A stretch of DNA of 64,000 bases from an uncultured Clostridia bacterium (GTDB lineage Bacteria > Bacillota > Clostridia > Christensenellales > UBA1750): assembly GCA_904393115.1 (NCBI GenBank), contig CAJFMX010000009.1, forward strand, positions 1 to 64,000, read 5' to 3'. The position numbers and the translations under genes were made by a program. The notes below the pieces were generated by a model. That model was given only the letters and a program-made list of their open reading frames with translations. It was not told the DNA's origin and did not search any database. Positions 42,723-51,451 of this stretch are shown one piece after another (within the stretch, counting starts at the first letter, position 1; each line of letters opens with the position of its first letter).

Positions 42723-43340
42723 TTAGCGGATGAAGTTCGTCCGCTGGAAGGGTTCCTGCTCGGGCAGGCCGTACTGCGCCTTGCCCAGCGCGATGCTCTT
42801 GAGCAGGAAGGCCATGTTCCGCGCGAGCGTGCGCATGGTCTGCAGGCCCTCGGCATCCTGCGCGGCCTCGCCCTTCTCCCGGCCGTGGACGCCGTTCCAG
42901 TACTGGCTGGAGGCCACGGGCATGCCGCAGATGGTGAAGTACTTGTTGAGTTCGTCGAACGTGGCGGAAAGTCCGCCCCGGCGCGCCACCACGACGCTCG
43001 CGCCCACCTTCATCGTCTTGTCAAAGGGCGTGCTGTAGAACAGCCGGTCCAGGAAGGAGATGAGCGTCCCGTTTGCGGAGGCGTAGTAGACGGGGCTGGC
43101 CACGACCAGGCCGTCGCAGGCCGCAAACTTGGGCGCCGTCTCGTTGACCAGGTCGTCAAAGACGCACTTGCCTTTCGCATGACATTGGCCGCAGGCGATG
43201 CAGCCGCGGATGTCCTTGCCGCCGATGGAGACGGTCTCCACCTCAATTCCCTCCGCCTGGAAGATCTTTTCCATCTCCTGTAGGGCGATGGCGGTATTCC
43301 CCTCCTTGCGGGGGCTTCCGTTGATCATGAGCACTTTCAT
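42723..43340 (-). CDS. NADPH-dependent FMN reductase / flavodoxin-family protein
   Basis: This 205-residue cytosolic flavoprotein has the FMN phosphate loop NGSPRKEGNT (residues 7-16) and a cysteine cluster CIACGQCHAKGKC. The latter resembles those of iron-sulfur flavoproteins or redox-active reductases of this family. The SPVYYASANG segment stacks on the flavin. It likely transfers electrons from NAD(P)H. Start 43340 is preceded by GAGGTGG. It is the last gene of the minus-strand redox run. Confidence 0.88.
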   Translation of the reverse strand: MKVLMINGSPRKEGNTAIALQEMEKIFQAEGIEVETVSIGGKDIRGCIACGQCHAKGKCVFDDLVNETAPKFAACDGLVVASPVYYASANGTLISFLDRLFYSTPFDKTMKVGASVVVARRGGLSATFDELNKYFTICGMPVASSQYWNGVHGREKGEAAQDAEGLQTMRTLARNMAFLLKSIALGKAQYGLPEQEPFQRTNFIR

Positions 43341-43374
43341 GCGGGTTCCACCTCGTTTCTGCAAATTCTCTCTT

Positions 43375-44436
43375 CTATTCTAGGTTCTCTTGGGAAAAAT
43401 GTCCAGCGTCCGCGCGCACTTCGCGCGTCAGCACGCGGACGGCGGCCTGATCCTCGTAGGGGGTGAAGGCGTCCGCGATGCCCTCGGTCACAAGGATCTC
43501 CCCCGCCTGCGTCACGAGGATCATGTCGAAGCCGCCCCGCTCCCGCCAGAACGCCTCCGCCCGCTGCGCGCCCATGACGAACAGCGACGTGGAGAGCGCG
43601 TCGCCCAGCCGCCCCTCCTGCGCCACGATCGTGACGGAGGCCAGGCCGCTGTCCGCCGGGCGGCCCGTTTCGGGGTCGAGGATGTGCCCGTAGACCGTTC
43701 CATCCTCTGCGACAAAGTAGTTTTCATAGTTCCCGGACGTGATGACCGCGCAGTCCTGCGCGAGGAGGAGCCCCAGGCCCCCTTCGCCAAAGGGATTGGG
43801 CAGCTCCAGCCGCCAGGGCGAGCCGTCCGGCCGCGCGCCGATGGCCTGCACGTTGCCCCCGAGGTTCAGCAGCGCGGACTCGACGCCGCCCTCCCGCAGC
43901 GCCTGGGCCGCGAGGTCGCCCGCATAGCCCTTGCCCACGGCGCCCAGGTCCAGCATCATGCCCGGGTCCAGCTGCACGTTCTCCCCCTGCAACCGGACGC
44001 GCGCGTAGTCCACGTTCTCCAGGAGCGCAGCTAGCTCCGCCTCCTCCGGCACGCGGTGCGCGTCCGTCGTGAACCCCCAGGCCGCAAGCACCGGATAGAG
44101 CGTGGGCTCCAGCGCGCCGCCCGTCTCCTCGGCCATGTCCAGCGCAAAGGAGAGCAGCGCGGCCGTCTCCTCGTGCACGGCGACCGGCTGCCCCTGCGCG
44201 TGATTGACGGCGTAGATGTCGCTGCCCTCCTGCGTGACGGACCAGAGGGATTCCAGCGCCTCGATCCGCGCCTGCGCCCGGTCGACCGCCGCCTGCGCGT
44301 TTGCGCCGTAGGCGGTCATGGTCATGTAGGTGTTCATGGCAAAAAAGCTCGCCTGCGCCTCCTCGGGTTCGGGCGCGGCGCAGGCGCACAGCGTCAGGAG
44401 CAGGGCGCAGAGCAGCGCGCAGAGCGCTCGGTTCAT
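43375..44436 (-). CDS. apbE: FAD:protein FMN transferase (ApbE), lipoprotein
   Basis: The 353-residue ApbE protein has a signal peptide with the lipobox TLCAC, so it is anchored outside the membrane. The FAD-binding and catalytic marks are AMNTYMTMTAYG, DLGAVGKGYAGDLAA and LNLGGNVQAIG. A C-terminal Mg-binding DALSTSLFVMG motif follows. ApbE transfers FMN to a threonine of a secreted protein. No FMN_bind target with the DxxTxAT-type site is seen here. It overlaps the DUF4405-like gene by four bases. Confidence 0.93.
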   Translation of the reverse strand: MNRALCALLCALLLTLCACAAPEPEEAQASFFAMNTYMTMTAYGANAQAAVDRAQARIEALESLWSVTQEGSDIYAVNHAQGQPVAVHEETAALLSFALDMAEETGGALEPTLYPVLAAWGFTTDAHRVPEEAELAALLENVDYARVRLQGENVQLDPGMMLDLGAVGKGYAGDLAAQALREGGVESALLNLGGNVQAIGARPDGSPWRLELPNPFGEGGLGLLLAQDCAVITSGNYENYFVAEDGTVYGHILDPETGRPADSGLASVTIVAQEGRLGDALSTSLFVMGAQRAEAFWRERGGFDMILVTQAGEILVTEGIADAFTPYEDQAAVRVLTREVRADAGHFSQENLE

Positions 44437-45113
44437 CCGTTTCTTCCCCCCTTCAGACGCCGCACGCCCTTTGCCAGGTAGTGTCCGATCCAGACAAAGG
44501 TCCCCATCGCCGCAACGTAGTCCAGGAAGAAGAAAATCCGCGGCTCCGAAAAGTCAAAGAACGCGAACTGCGTCCGCAAAAAGAGGTAGTCCGGGATGCC
44601 CCTGCGGAAAAACGCCCACGCGCCGTAGAGCGCGATGGCGCCGCCCAGGGCGCGCAGCAGGATGCGCCGTGCCCGGGAAGGGCCCTTGCAGAGCCGGCCC
44701 GCCAGGGCCAGCATCGTCCCCCAGTGCAGCCCCAGGTGCAGGGACAGGAACACAAACCCCCAGTAGGCCGAGAGCATGTGCAGCATCCGCCCCAAACTCC
44801 GCCCGCCGCGCACCGGCAGGAAGGCAAACACCGTGCGCGACACGAGCAGGGCGCTGACAAACGAGCCCAGCATAGTCACCAGCGCGAGCGCCGCCAGCAC
44901 CGTCTGCAGGGCGCGCAGGGGCGTAACCTTCCCCCGAAACAGGTTGCGGGTCCACTTCCCGTTCAGGGCGTGGTGGACCAGGAACAGGGCGAGCATCCCC
45001 ACCCCGATCCACTCGTGCGCAGCGCTGCCGACCAGCTCATACGCCATGAGCAGCAACAACAGGACGCTCATCCCCGCGTCCACGAAAATCCTTCCGATCG
45101 CCTTTGGCTTCAC
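44433..45113 (-). CDS. DUF4405-like membrane protein (cytochrome b-like)
   Basis: This 226-residue protein has six or so membrane helices. Histidines fall on the helices as in DUF4405 and ferric-reductase-like cytochromes: HEWIG, VHHALNG, HMLSAYWG and HLGLHWG. These could ligate two haems across the membrane, which would let electrons leave the cell. The stop overlaps the apbE start, so the two are co-made. Haem binding is inferred only. Confidence 0.75.
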   Translation of the reverse strand: MKPKAIGRIFVDAGMSVLLLLLMAYELVGSAAHEWIGVGMLALFLVHHALNGKWTRNLFRGKVTPLRALQTVLAALALVTMLGSFVSALLVSRTVFAFLPVRGGRSLGRMLHMLSAYWGFVFLSLHLGLHWGTMLALAGRLCKGPSRARRILLRALGGAIALYGAWAFFRRGIPDYLFLRTQFAFFDFSEPRIFFFLDYVAAMGTFVWIGHYLAKGVRRLKGGRNG

Positions 45114-45131
45114 GTCGCCGGCCTCCCGTTC

Positions 45132-46010
45132 TCAACGTTTGCTGTGGGAAAGAATCCACTCCAGGATGGCGGTCTCGTCAAACACAACGTTGCCCCCGCC
45201 GTGGTAGTTCCCGGTGACGCCCCGCTGCGCGAACCACTCCGCGTCCGGGGTCTGGATCTGCAGGACGGCGTCGATCTCCTCCTGCGTCCATCCCGCGTCC
45301 AGGTAGGTGCTGCGCAGCCCGTCGTAGGCTGCGCGGGCGCGCTCCGGCCCGTAGTATTCGTCGCCCTCCGCCATGAAGATATAGACCGCGACGCCGCTCT
45401 CCGCGACCGGCGCAAACGCGCCGTCCCACTGGGAGGCCGCGTGCAGATACGCCGCGTACAGGTCCGGCCGCAGGGCCACGGCCTGGGACAGGGTCTCCCC
45501 GCCGGCCGAGTATCCCGCCGCATAGACGCGGTCCGCATCCACCGCAAAGTTCCCGAGGAAGTGCTCCGTCAGCTCGATCGCCTGCTGCGCCGAGGTCTCG
45601 CCCCAGTCGGTGAGCTGCGCGGAGACCACGATGCTCTCCTGCGGCAGCTCCGTCCAGCACAGGAAGCCGCTCCAGTCCAGATTCGACCCCGAGGACTCCT
45701 CCCCAAACCACATCCGGTCATAGCCCGGCATGACCACGACCATCGGGAGCGGCGACTCCCCATCGTATCCCTCCGGCAGGTAGTAGCTGTAGGGAATGGT
45801 CCCCGTCTCCCCTTCGAGGATCTGCTCGCGGATCAGGCCCGTCTGCACGGGGGCCGGCTGGCCGGACGGGGCAACCGTTGCCTGCGGGGCGACCGTTGCC
45901 TGCGGGGCGACCGTCGCCTGCGAGGCGGGCGAGGCCGCCTGCGCGCAGGCGGACAGGCTGACCAGCACGGTCCCCAGCGCCAGGCAGAGCGCAAATCTTG
46001 GCATTTTCAT
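45132..46010 (-). CDS. Alpha/beta-hydrolase-fold lipoprotein
   Basis: The 292-residue protein has a lipoprotein signal (SLSAC), then a linker with three QATVAP units encoded by an 18-bp tandem DNA repeat. The catalytic domain has the nucleophile elbow GYSAGGE, an oxyanion strand MVVVMPGYD, and a late GNYHGGGN histidine. Esterase/PHB-depolymerase-like activity outside the membrane is likely. The substrate is unknown. It lies 13 bases from a flavodoxin-like lipoprotein gene. Confidence 0.82.
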   Translation of the reverse strand: MKMPRFALCLALGTVLVSLSACAQAASPASQATVAPQATVAPQATVAPSGQPAPVQTGLIREQILEGETGTIPYSYYLPEGYDGESPLPMVVVMPGYDRMWFGEESSGSNLDWSGFLCWTELPQESIVVSAQLTDWGETSAQQAIELTEHFLGNFAVDADRVYAAGYSAGGETLSQAVALRPDLYAAYLHAASQWDGAFAPVAESGVAVYIFMAEGDEYYGPERARAAYDGLRSTYLDAGWTQEEIDAVLQIQTPDAEWFAQRGVTGNYHGGGNVVFDETAILEWILSHSKR

Positions 46011-46022
46011 CTGCGCACCCCC

Positions 46023-46631
46023 TTAGTAGCCCAGGCCCTCCAGCCAGGCCGCGACGTCCTCCGCCGCCTCGGCCACGGTCTGCTCGCTGACGGTGAAGCC
46101 GTCCTCCAGGACCGTGGCATCCGGCTCCAGCTCCTGGATGGTCTGGATGGTGCGGGAGAAGCGGCTGCCGTTGTGGACGTTGAAGGGAATGATCGTCTTG
46201 CCGGAAAAGTCGTACTCGTCAAAGAAGCTGTAGACGGCCATGGGCAGGTCCGCCCACCAGTTCGGATACCCGATGAAGATCGTGTCGTATCCGTCCAGGT
46301 TCTCGATGTGGGTCGTCAGCTCCGGGCGGGCGTTCTCCTCCTGCTCCTGCGCCGCATAGTCGATGAGCTCCCCGCCGTCCGCCGGGTAGACGACCGACGT
46401 GCGGATGGAGAACAGGTCGCCGCCCGCGTCCGCTGCCTCCGGCTGGTCGGTCTCCGGCTCGCCGGTTTCCGGTGTCTCGGCGGGCGCGTCCGTGGCCGCG
46501 GGGGCCGCGCTCTGCGGCACCTGCGTGGGCGCGGCGGTCGCCGCCGGGCTGCCGCTCGCGCAGGCGGTCAGGGACAGGGGCAGCATCGCCGCAAGCAGCA
46601 GCGCCAGGGCCCGATTTCGCAGCAATTTCAT
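46023..46631 (-). CDS. Flavodoxin-like lipoprotein lacking the FMN phosphate loop
   Basis: This 202-residue lipoprotein (lipobox SLTAC) has a long Ala/Pro/Thr/Glu linker and then a flavodoxin-like domain. YDTIFIGYPNWWADLP and SGKTIIPFNVHNGS are clear flavodoxin strands with the stacking tryptophans. The first strand and TxTGNT loop that bind the FMN phosphate are absent: the linker runs straight into GGDLFSIRTSVVYP. It may bind flavin weakly or serve another role. The ribosome-binding site is directly after a terminator. Confidence 0.82.
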   Translation of the reverse strand: MKLLRNRALALLLAAMLPLSLTACASGSPAATAAPTQVPQSAAPAATDAPAETPETGEPETDQPEAADAGGDLFSIRTSVVYPADGGELIDYAAQEQEENARPELTTHIENLDGYDTIFIGYPNWWADLPMAVYSFFDEYDFSGKTIIPFNVHNGSRFSRTIQTIQELEPDATVLEDGFTVSEQTVAEAAEDVAAWLEGLGY

Positions 46632-46651
46632 CTTGATTCCTCCTTTTTTTG

Positions 46652-46696
46652 AAAAAAGCGGGGAGCAGAGTCTCTTTTGCAGGGCCTCTGCTCCCC
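46652..46696 (-). terminator. Terminator inside the redox run
   Basis: GGGGAGCAGAG (46660-46670) pairs with CTCTGCTCCCC (46686-46696), and T6 follows on the minus strand (46657-46652). The next ribosome-binding site, AAAGGAGG, begins a few bases later. Confidence 0.82.
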
Positions 46697-46703
46697 ACGT
46701 GCG

Positions 46704-46840
46704 TCATGCCCGCCGGGTCTTGCCGTGCTTTGCGCCGCTCTTCCTCCCCGCCGCGCCGGCCCCGGCCTCGTTGCCATAGGCCTGGGCCGTGTCGATGGAC
46801 CGCTCACCCACGTCGATGGCGTCCCGTACAGCGCGGCCTT
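46704..46840 (-). pseudogene. Aldo/keto reductase remnant
   Basis: About 45 codons read AIDVGERSIDTAQAYGNEAG and match the N-terminal NADPH/active-site region of aldo/keto reductases, where intact proteins have D-T-A-x-x-Y-x-N-E. The rest of the gene is missing, and the tail (KSGAKHGKTRRA) stops at a TGA. It lies between the RibD-like gene and a terminator, in a run that holds two full aldo/keto reductase genes. Confidence 0.7.
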
Positions 46841-46864
46841 TTGCCCTGCAGAAGCCTTGGGGGA

Positions 46865-47578
46865 TCACGCGATTCCGTATCGGAGCCAGAGGGCGCCGCC
46901 CTCCAGGGGCTTTGCCTCCTTCAGGGCAAAGGGCACCGGCCCGTGCGGCGGCAGGAAGGGCGCCTGCGCAAAGATCGAGGCGGCGGTGGTGCTCCCGTCC
47001 GCCACGGGCGCGATCACCAGGCTCAGCTCGTCCACCAGGCCCTCCCGCAGAAGGGACCAGTTCGTCACGCCGCCGCCCGCAGCCATCAGGCGCGCGATCC
47101 CGAACTTCTCCCGAAGCGCGCGCAGCAGCGCGGCGCAGTCCAGGCGCTCCCGCCCCACGGTGAGGTAGGAGACGCCCACGTCCCGAAGATACGCCCGGTA
47201 CGCGGGGGCGGCCTGCCCGGTCAGCGCCTCCACGACGTGCGCGGCAGGGCGGCCCTTTCTTTCCAGTGCATGGCCGGAAAAGCCCAGCTCCCCCTTGGGG
47301 TCCAGCGAAATGAGGAAGTTCCCCATCTTCCGGCCCTCCGGGTTGATCCATTCCGCGGGGACCTCCCCGCGCGCCGCGGGCAGGGCGGGCGCGTCCCCGT
47401 CGGCATACCCGCCGCGCATCGTGGCGGCGCCGTAGAGCGTGGCCTGGCAGGCGTAGAAGCCGCGCAGATCCGCGTAGGCCCGCAGCGCGGGCGCCGTCTC
47501 CGGCGCGCCGAAGAACGCGCCGTCAATCTTCCCGTCCAGGGAAGTCAGCATGTGGCACACGACAAAGGGGCGATCCAT
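46865..47578 (-). CDS. RibD C-terminal / dihydrofolate reductase-like protein
   Basis: This 237-residue protein has the RibD-C/DHFR-like fold: MLTSLDGKIDG at the start, YGAATMRGG, and AAGGGVTNWSLLREGLVDEL near the NADPH site. Such proteins reduce pyrimidine, pterin or unrelated carbonyl substrates. Start 47578 lies six bases after GGAGAGG. It belongs to the minus-strand redox run; substrate unknown. Confidence 0.85.
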   Translation of the reverse strand: MDRPFVVCHMLTSLDGKIDGAFFGAPETAPALRAYADLRGFYACQATLYGAATMRGGYADGDAPALPAARGEVPAEWINPEGRKMGNFLISLDPKGELGFSGHALERKGRPAAHVVEALTGQAAPAYRAYLRDVGVSYLTVGRERLDCAALLRALREKFGIARLMAAGGGVTNWSLLREGLVDELSLVIAPVADGSTTAASIFAQAPFLPPHGPVPFALKEAKPLEGGALWLRYGIA

Positions 47579-47611
47579 CTTCTTCCTCTCCATCCATTTT
47601 TTCTCGTCCGC

Positions 47612-48169
47612 TCACTTCAGCCGCAGGCCGTCCCGGAAGGCGCTGCCCACCTTGCCGCCCAGCACGTGGTACCCGCTGCCCGCCGGCTCGAACGCGATGG
47701 GCCGGAAGGCGTCCATGCTGAGGTTGCCCCCGGCGTCCAGGACGCTCTCGTCCACGCTGACGTTCTGGATCTGGCCGATGATGTTGCCGTCCTCGTTGAC
47801 CTTCAGGAGCGTGCACTCCATGGCCACGGGCAGCTCCTCGAACAGGGGCGCGTCCACGAACTCGCTCCTGACCGGGTGGAAGCCGGCCTTCTTCACCTTG
47901 TCCGGCTCGGCGTTTCCGGAGACCACGCCCACGTAGTCCGCCGGCACGACGTGCGCGGCGTCGGCAAAGCTCACGGTGAAGGCGCCGCGCGCCTGGATGT
48001 TCTTCGTGGTGCGGTGGCCCGCGCTCAGGCAGAGCACGACCTTGTCCGCGTCATAGAGGCCGCCCCAGGCGGCGTTCATGGCGTCGGGCGTGCCGTCGGG
48101 GTTGTAGGTGCCCAGGATCAGCACCGGCAGGGGGTAAAACCAGGACTTGCTTCCAAAGTTCTTGCGCAT
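47612..48169 (-). CDS. Flavin reductase-like FMN-binding protein
   Basis: The 185-residue protein matches the split-barrel flavin reductase family: PLPVLILGTYNPDGTPD, AWGGLYDADK, LSAGHRTTKNI and SGNAEPDKV. It should bind FMN and pass electrons from NAD(P)H. Start 48169 follows AAGGAAGAG. It is encoded between aldo/keto reductase and RibD-like genes. Confidence 0.9.
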   Translation of the reverse strand: MRKNFGSKSWFYPLPVLILGTYNPDGTPDAMNAAWGGLYDADKVVLCLSAGHRTTKNIQARGAFTVSFADAAHVVPADYVGVVSGNAEPDKVKKAGFHPVRSEFVDAPLFEELPVAMECTLLKVNEDGNIIGQIQNVSVDESVLDAGGNLSMDAFRPIAFEPAGSGYHVLGGKVGSAFRDGLRLK

Positions 48170-48185
48170 AGGGACTCTTCCTTTC

Positions 48186-49031
48186 TTATCTTTGTTCGTC
48201 CACGGGGGGAACCATGGCCGCGTACCCGGCGAGGGTCTCCGGCGTGGCGGTGTAGTAGCGCTTCTGCGCATCCATCGCGGCGATGCGGGCCATCTCCCCG
48301 TCCGTCAGGGCAAAGTCGAACAGGGCGAAGTTGTCGCGGATGTGCGCCGGGTTCTTGGACCCGGGGATGACGACGTTGCCGTCCTGGATGTGCCAGCGCA
48401 GGATGATCTGCGCGGGGGACTTGCCGTACTTCTCGCCAAGCTGCGCAAAGAGCGGCTCCTCCAGGAGCGCCTTGTCCCCGTGGCCGAGGGGATACCAGGC
48501 CTGGACGACGATCCCCTCCCCGTTTAGGAACTGCTTGAGCGCCTTTTCCTGGGAATAGGGATGGACCTCGGTCTGCAGCACCGCGGGCTTGACCTCGCAG
48601 ACGTCCAGGATCTCCCGGATCTGCGCCGGGGTGAAGTTGGACAGGCCGATGGCGCGGACCTTGCCCGCCTTGTAGGCCTTCTCCATGAGCTTGTAGCCGG
48701 CGATGGAATTGCCCGCGGGCTGGTGGATGAGCAGCAGGTCGATGTAGTCGGTGTCCAGGCGCGCGAGCGTCCGCTCCACGGCGTCCGCCTGCTCGTAGAA
48801 GGCGGGCCAGAGCTTCGTCTCCAGGAAGATCTCCCCGCGCGCAAGGCCGGAAGCCTTCATGGCGCGGCCGACGGCCTTCTCGTTCATGTAGGCGTTTGCC
48901 GTGTCGATCAGGCGGTAGCCGCAGGAAAGCGCGCTCTCCACGGAGGCCTGCGCCTCGTCCGGCGTCAGCAGGAAGGTGCCGATGCCCGCCATGGGCATCT
49001 CGATTCCATTGTTCAGCTTTGCGTATTCCAT
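48186..49031 (-). CDS. Aldo/keto reductase
   Basis: This 281-residue AKR has GIGTFLLTPDEA, the catalytic tetrad region LIDTANAYMNE, LLIHQP, and the NADPH motif IPGSKNPAHIRDN. The family's active-site Tyr (in NAYMNE), Asp (in IDTA), Lys (in TKLW) and His (in IHQP) are all present. It reduces aldehydes or ketones; substrate unknown. It follows the frameshifted alcohol dehydrogenase by 18 bases. Confidence 0.93.
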   Translation of the reverse strand: MEYAKLNNGIEMPMAGIGTFLLTPDEAQASVESALSCGYRLIDTANAYMNEKAVGRAMKASGLARGEIFLETKLWPAFYEQADAVERTLARLDTDYIDLLLIHQPAGNSIAGYKLMEKAYKAGKVRAIGLSNFTPAQIREILDVCEVKPAVLQTEVHPYSQEKALKQFLNGEGIVVQAWYPLGHGDKALLEEPLFAQLGEKYGKSPAQIILRWHIQDGNVVIPGSKNPAHIRDNFALFDFALTDGEMARIAAMDAQKRYYTATPETLAGYAAMVPPVDEQR

Positions 49032-49049
49032 TGTCCGCGCTTCCTTTCT

Positions 49050-50046
49050 TCAGTCGTTGTAGATCACGGGCTTGATGAGGGTGCGGTCGCGCTGCAAAAA
49101 CAGGTCCATGGCCGCGGGCACGCTGTCCAGGCCGTGGAACCGGTGGGTGATCCATTTCTCCGGCGCGACCCGGCCGCAGGCGATGAGCTGCGCCATGCGG
49201 GTCATCCAGAGCCGGCCGCCGCGGCAGCCCACGCCCTTGATCGTCTTGTCCCCATAGCCAGAGCCCCAGAGGGCCGGGGCGATCTCCAGGGGCGCGCCGC
49301 CAAAATAGGCGCTCAGGTTCACGAGCGTTCCGCCCTTTTTCAGGATGGACAGGCCGGAATTCAGCGCGTCCTCCCCGCCGCCGCACAGGAGGACGCCGTC
49401 CACCGGGCCGCCGTTCTCCCGGACGATTTGGTCCAGATACCCCGCCGCATGGGAATCCATCCGGTGCGTGGCGCCAAATTCCTGCGCCACCGCAAAGCAG
49501 GGCCTGCGCGAACCCACGGCAAAGACGTTGCCCGCGCCGTGGAGCACCGCGGCCCGAACCCCCATCAGCCCCACCGGCCCGATGCCCAGCACCGCGACGG
49601 AGGCGCCGAACTCCAGGCTGACGCCCTCGGGGATGCGCGCCAGGTTCATGTCCGCGTCGCGGATGTAGGATTCCTCCACAAAGGAGCCGCCCCACGCCCG
49701 TGTAGAGATTGTCCTGGTGCTGCTTGGCCATGCCGTCCTGGGCCTCCAGGCTGCGCCAAACGGGCATCCCCGAGCAGACGATGACCCGGTCCCCGACGCG
49801 GAAGTCCTTCACCTCGGGGCCGACCTTTGTGATCTCGCCGCACATCTCGTGCCCAACGGCCTTGCCCAGCAGATAGGGCAGCGAGGCGCAGCCCATGGCG
49901 CACAGGTGCGCGTCGCTCGTGCAGGGCGACCAGATCAGCGGCCGGATCAGCGCGCCCGTGGCGCAGGGCTCCTCCGGCACGGGGCAATCGTCCCGAACGG
50001 CCATGGCGTTCCTTCCCGTGATGACGGCGCCTCTTAGATGACGCAT
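49050..50046 (-). pseudogene. Zinc-dependent alcohol dehydrogenase gene with a frameshift
   Basis: The first frame encodes the GroES-like half, with CTSD (catalytic Cys), GHEMCGEI (His-Glu) and FRVGDRVIV. The second encodes the Rossmann half, with AVLGIGPVGLMGVRAAV and FGATHRMDS. The frame changes near 49690, where one base appears extra in a GC-rich run. Without it the join would read GVG-GSFVEESYIRDAD. Everything else is intact, so this is either an assembly error or a recent loss. The structural zinc cysteine cluster is not evident. Confidence 0.8.
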
Positions 50047-50051
50047 TCCTC

Positions 50052-51053
<1,002 letters not shown>

Positions 51054-51076
51054 CTGCCTCATCTCCTTTTTTCTGG

Positions 51077-51132
51077 ATTGTACCCCGATTCCGTCGGGGA
51101 GGGAAGTCTCCATTGGTTATGGTGTGTTAACC
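51077..51132 (-). promoter_or_regulatory. Putative promoter and operators of the redox run
   Basis: On the minus strand TTCCCT (51105-51100) and TACAAT (51082-51077) flank a 17-bp spacer that is itself an inverted repeat, CCCCGA-5-TCGGGG. Upstream, GGTTA (51115-51119) and TAACC (51128-51132) form another dyad. Both could bind a regulator. Confidence 0.45.
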
Positions 51133-51160
51133 TCCAGGTTTTCTCCTCCCCCTTCGGCGC

Positions 51161-51196
51161 AAAAAAACCGCCCTTCCCAGGTCTTGGGAAGGGCGG
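51161..51196 (-). terminator. Terminator of the ABC-2 exporter operon
   Basis: CCGCCCTTCCCA (51168-51179) pairs with TGGGAAGGGCGG (51185-51196), and T7 follows on the minus strand (51167-51161). Confidence 0.85.
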
Positions 51197-51232
51197 CGCG
51201 GCTTGCAGAAAACCTCCCCGCCGTGGGCGGTT

Positions 51233-51447
51233 CGGGGCGAAGCCGAAGGGAGCGAAGCTCCTGAAGGCCGAGCGTTTTGAGCCCGGAGGGCGAAAATAAG
51301 CCGGCCGAAACCCCGGGCCGCCGAAGGGCGGCGCGGGGCGAAGCCGAAGGGAGCAAAGCTCCTGAAGGCCGAGCGTTTTGAGCTCAGAGGGCGAAAATAA
51401 GCCGGCTTCGCCCCGGTCCGCCGAAGGGCGGCGCGGGGCGAAGCCGG
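51233..51447. repeat. Tandem intergenic repeat B (about 100 bp, two copies plus a start)
   Basis: Copies begin with CGGGGCGAAGCCG at 51233, 51334 and 51434, giving a period of 101 and 100 bp. The first two share GGGAGC(G/A)AAGCTCC, TGAAGGCCGAGCGTTTTGAG and GAGGGCGAAAATAAGCCGGC almost exactly. The gene-free stretch 51054-51451 holds a promoter region, a terminator and this array. Confidence 0.9.
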
Positions 51448-51451
51448 ACTC

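Noticed and set aside
45870..45925. 18-bp tandem repeat as a regulatory array
   Set aside because: It is in frame and encodes QATVAP linker units of a lipoprotein; the 15-bp repeats near 56950 likewise encode PTVG linker units.
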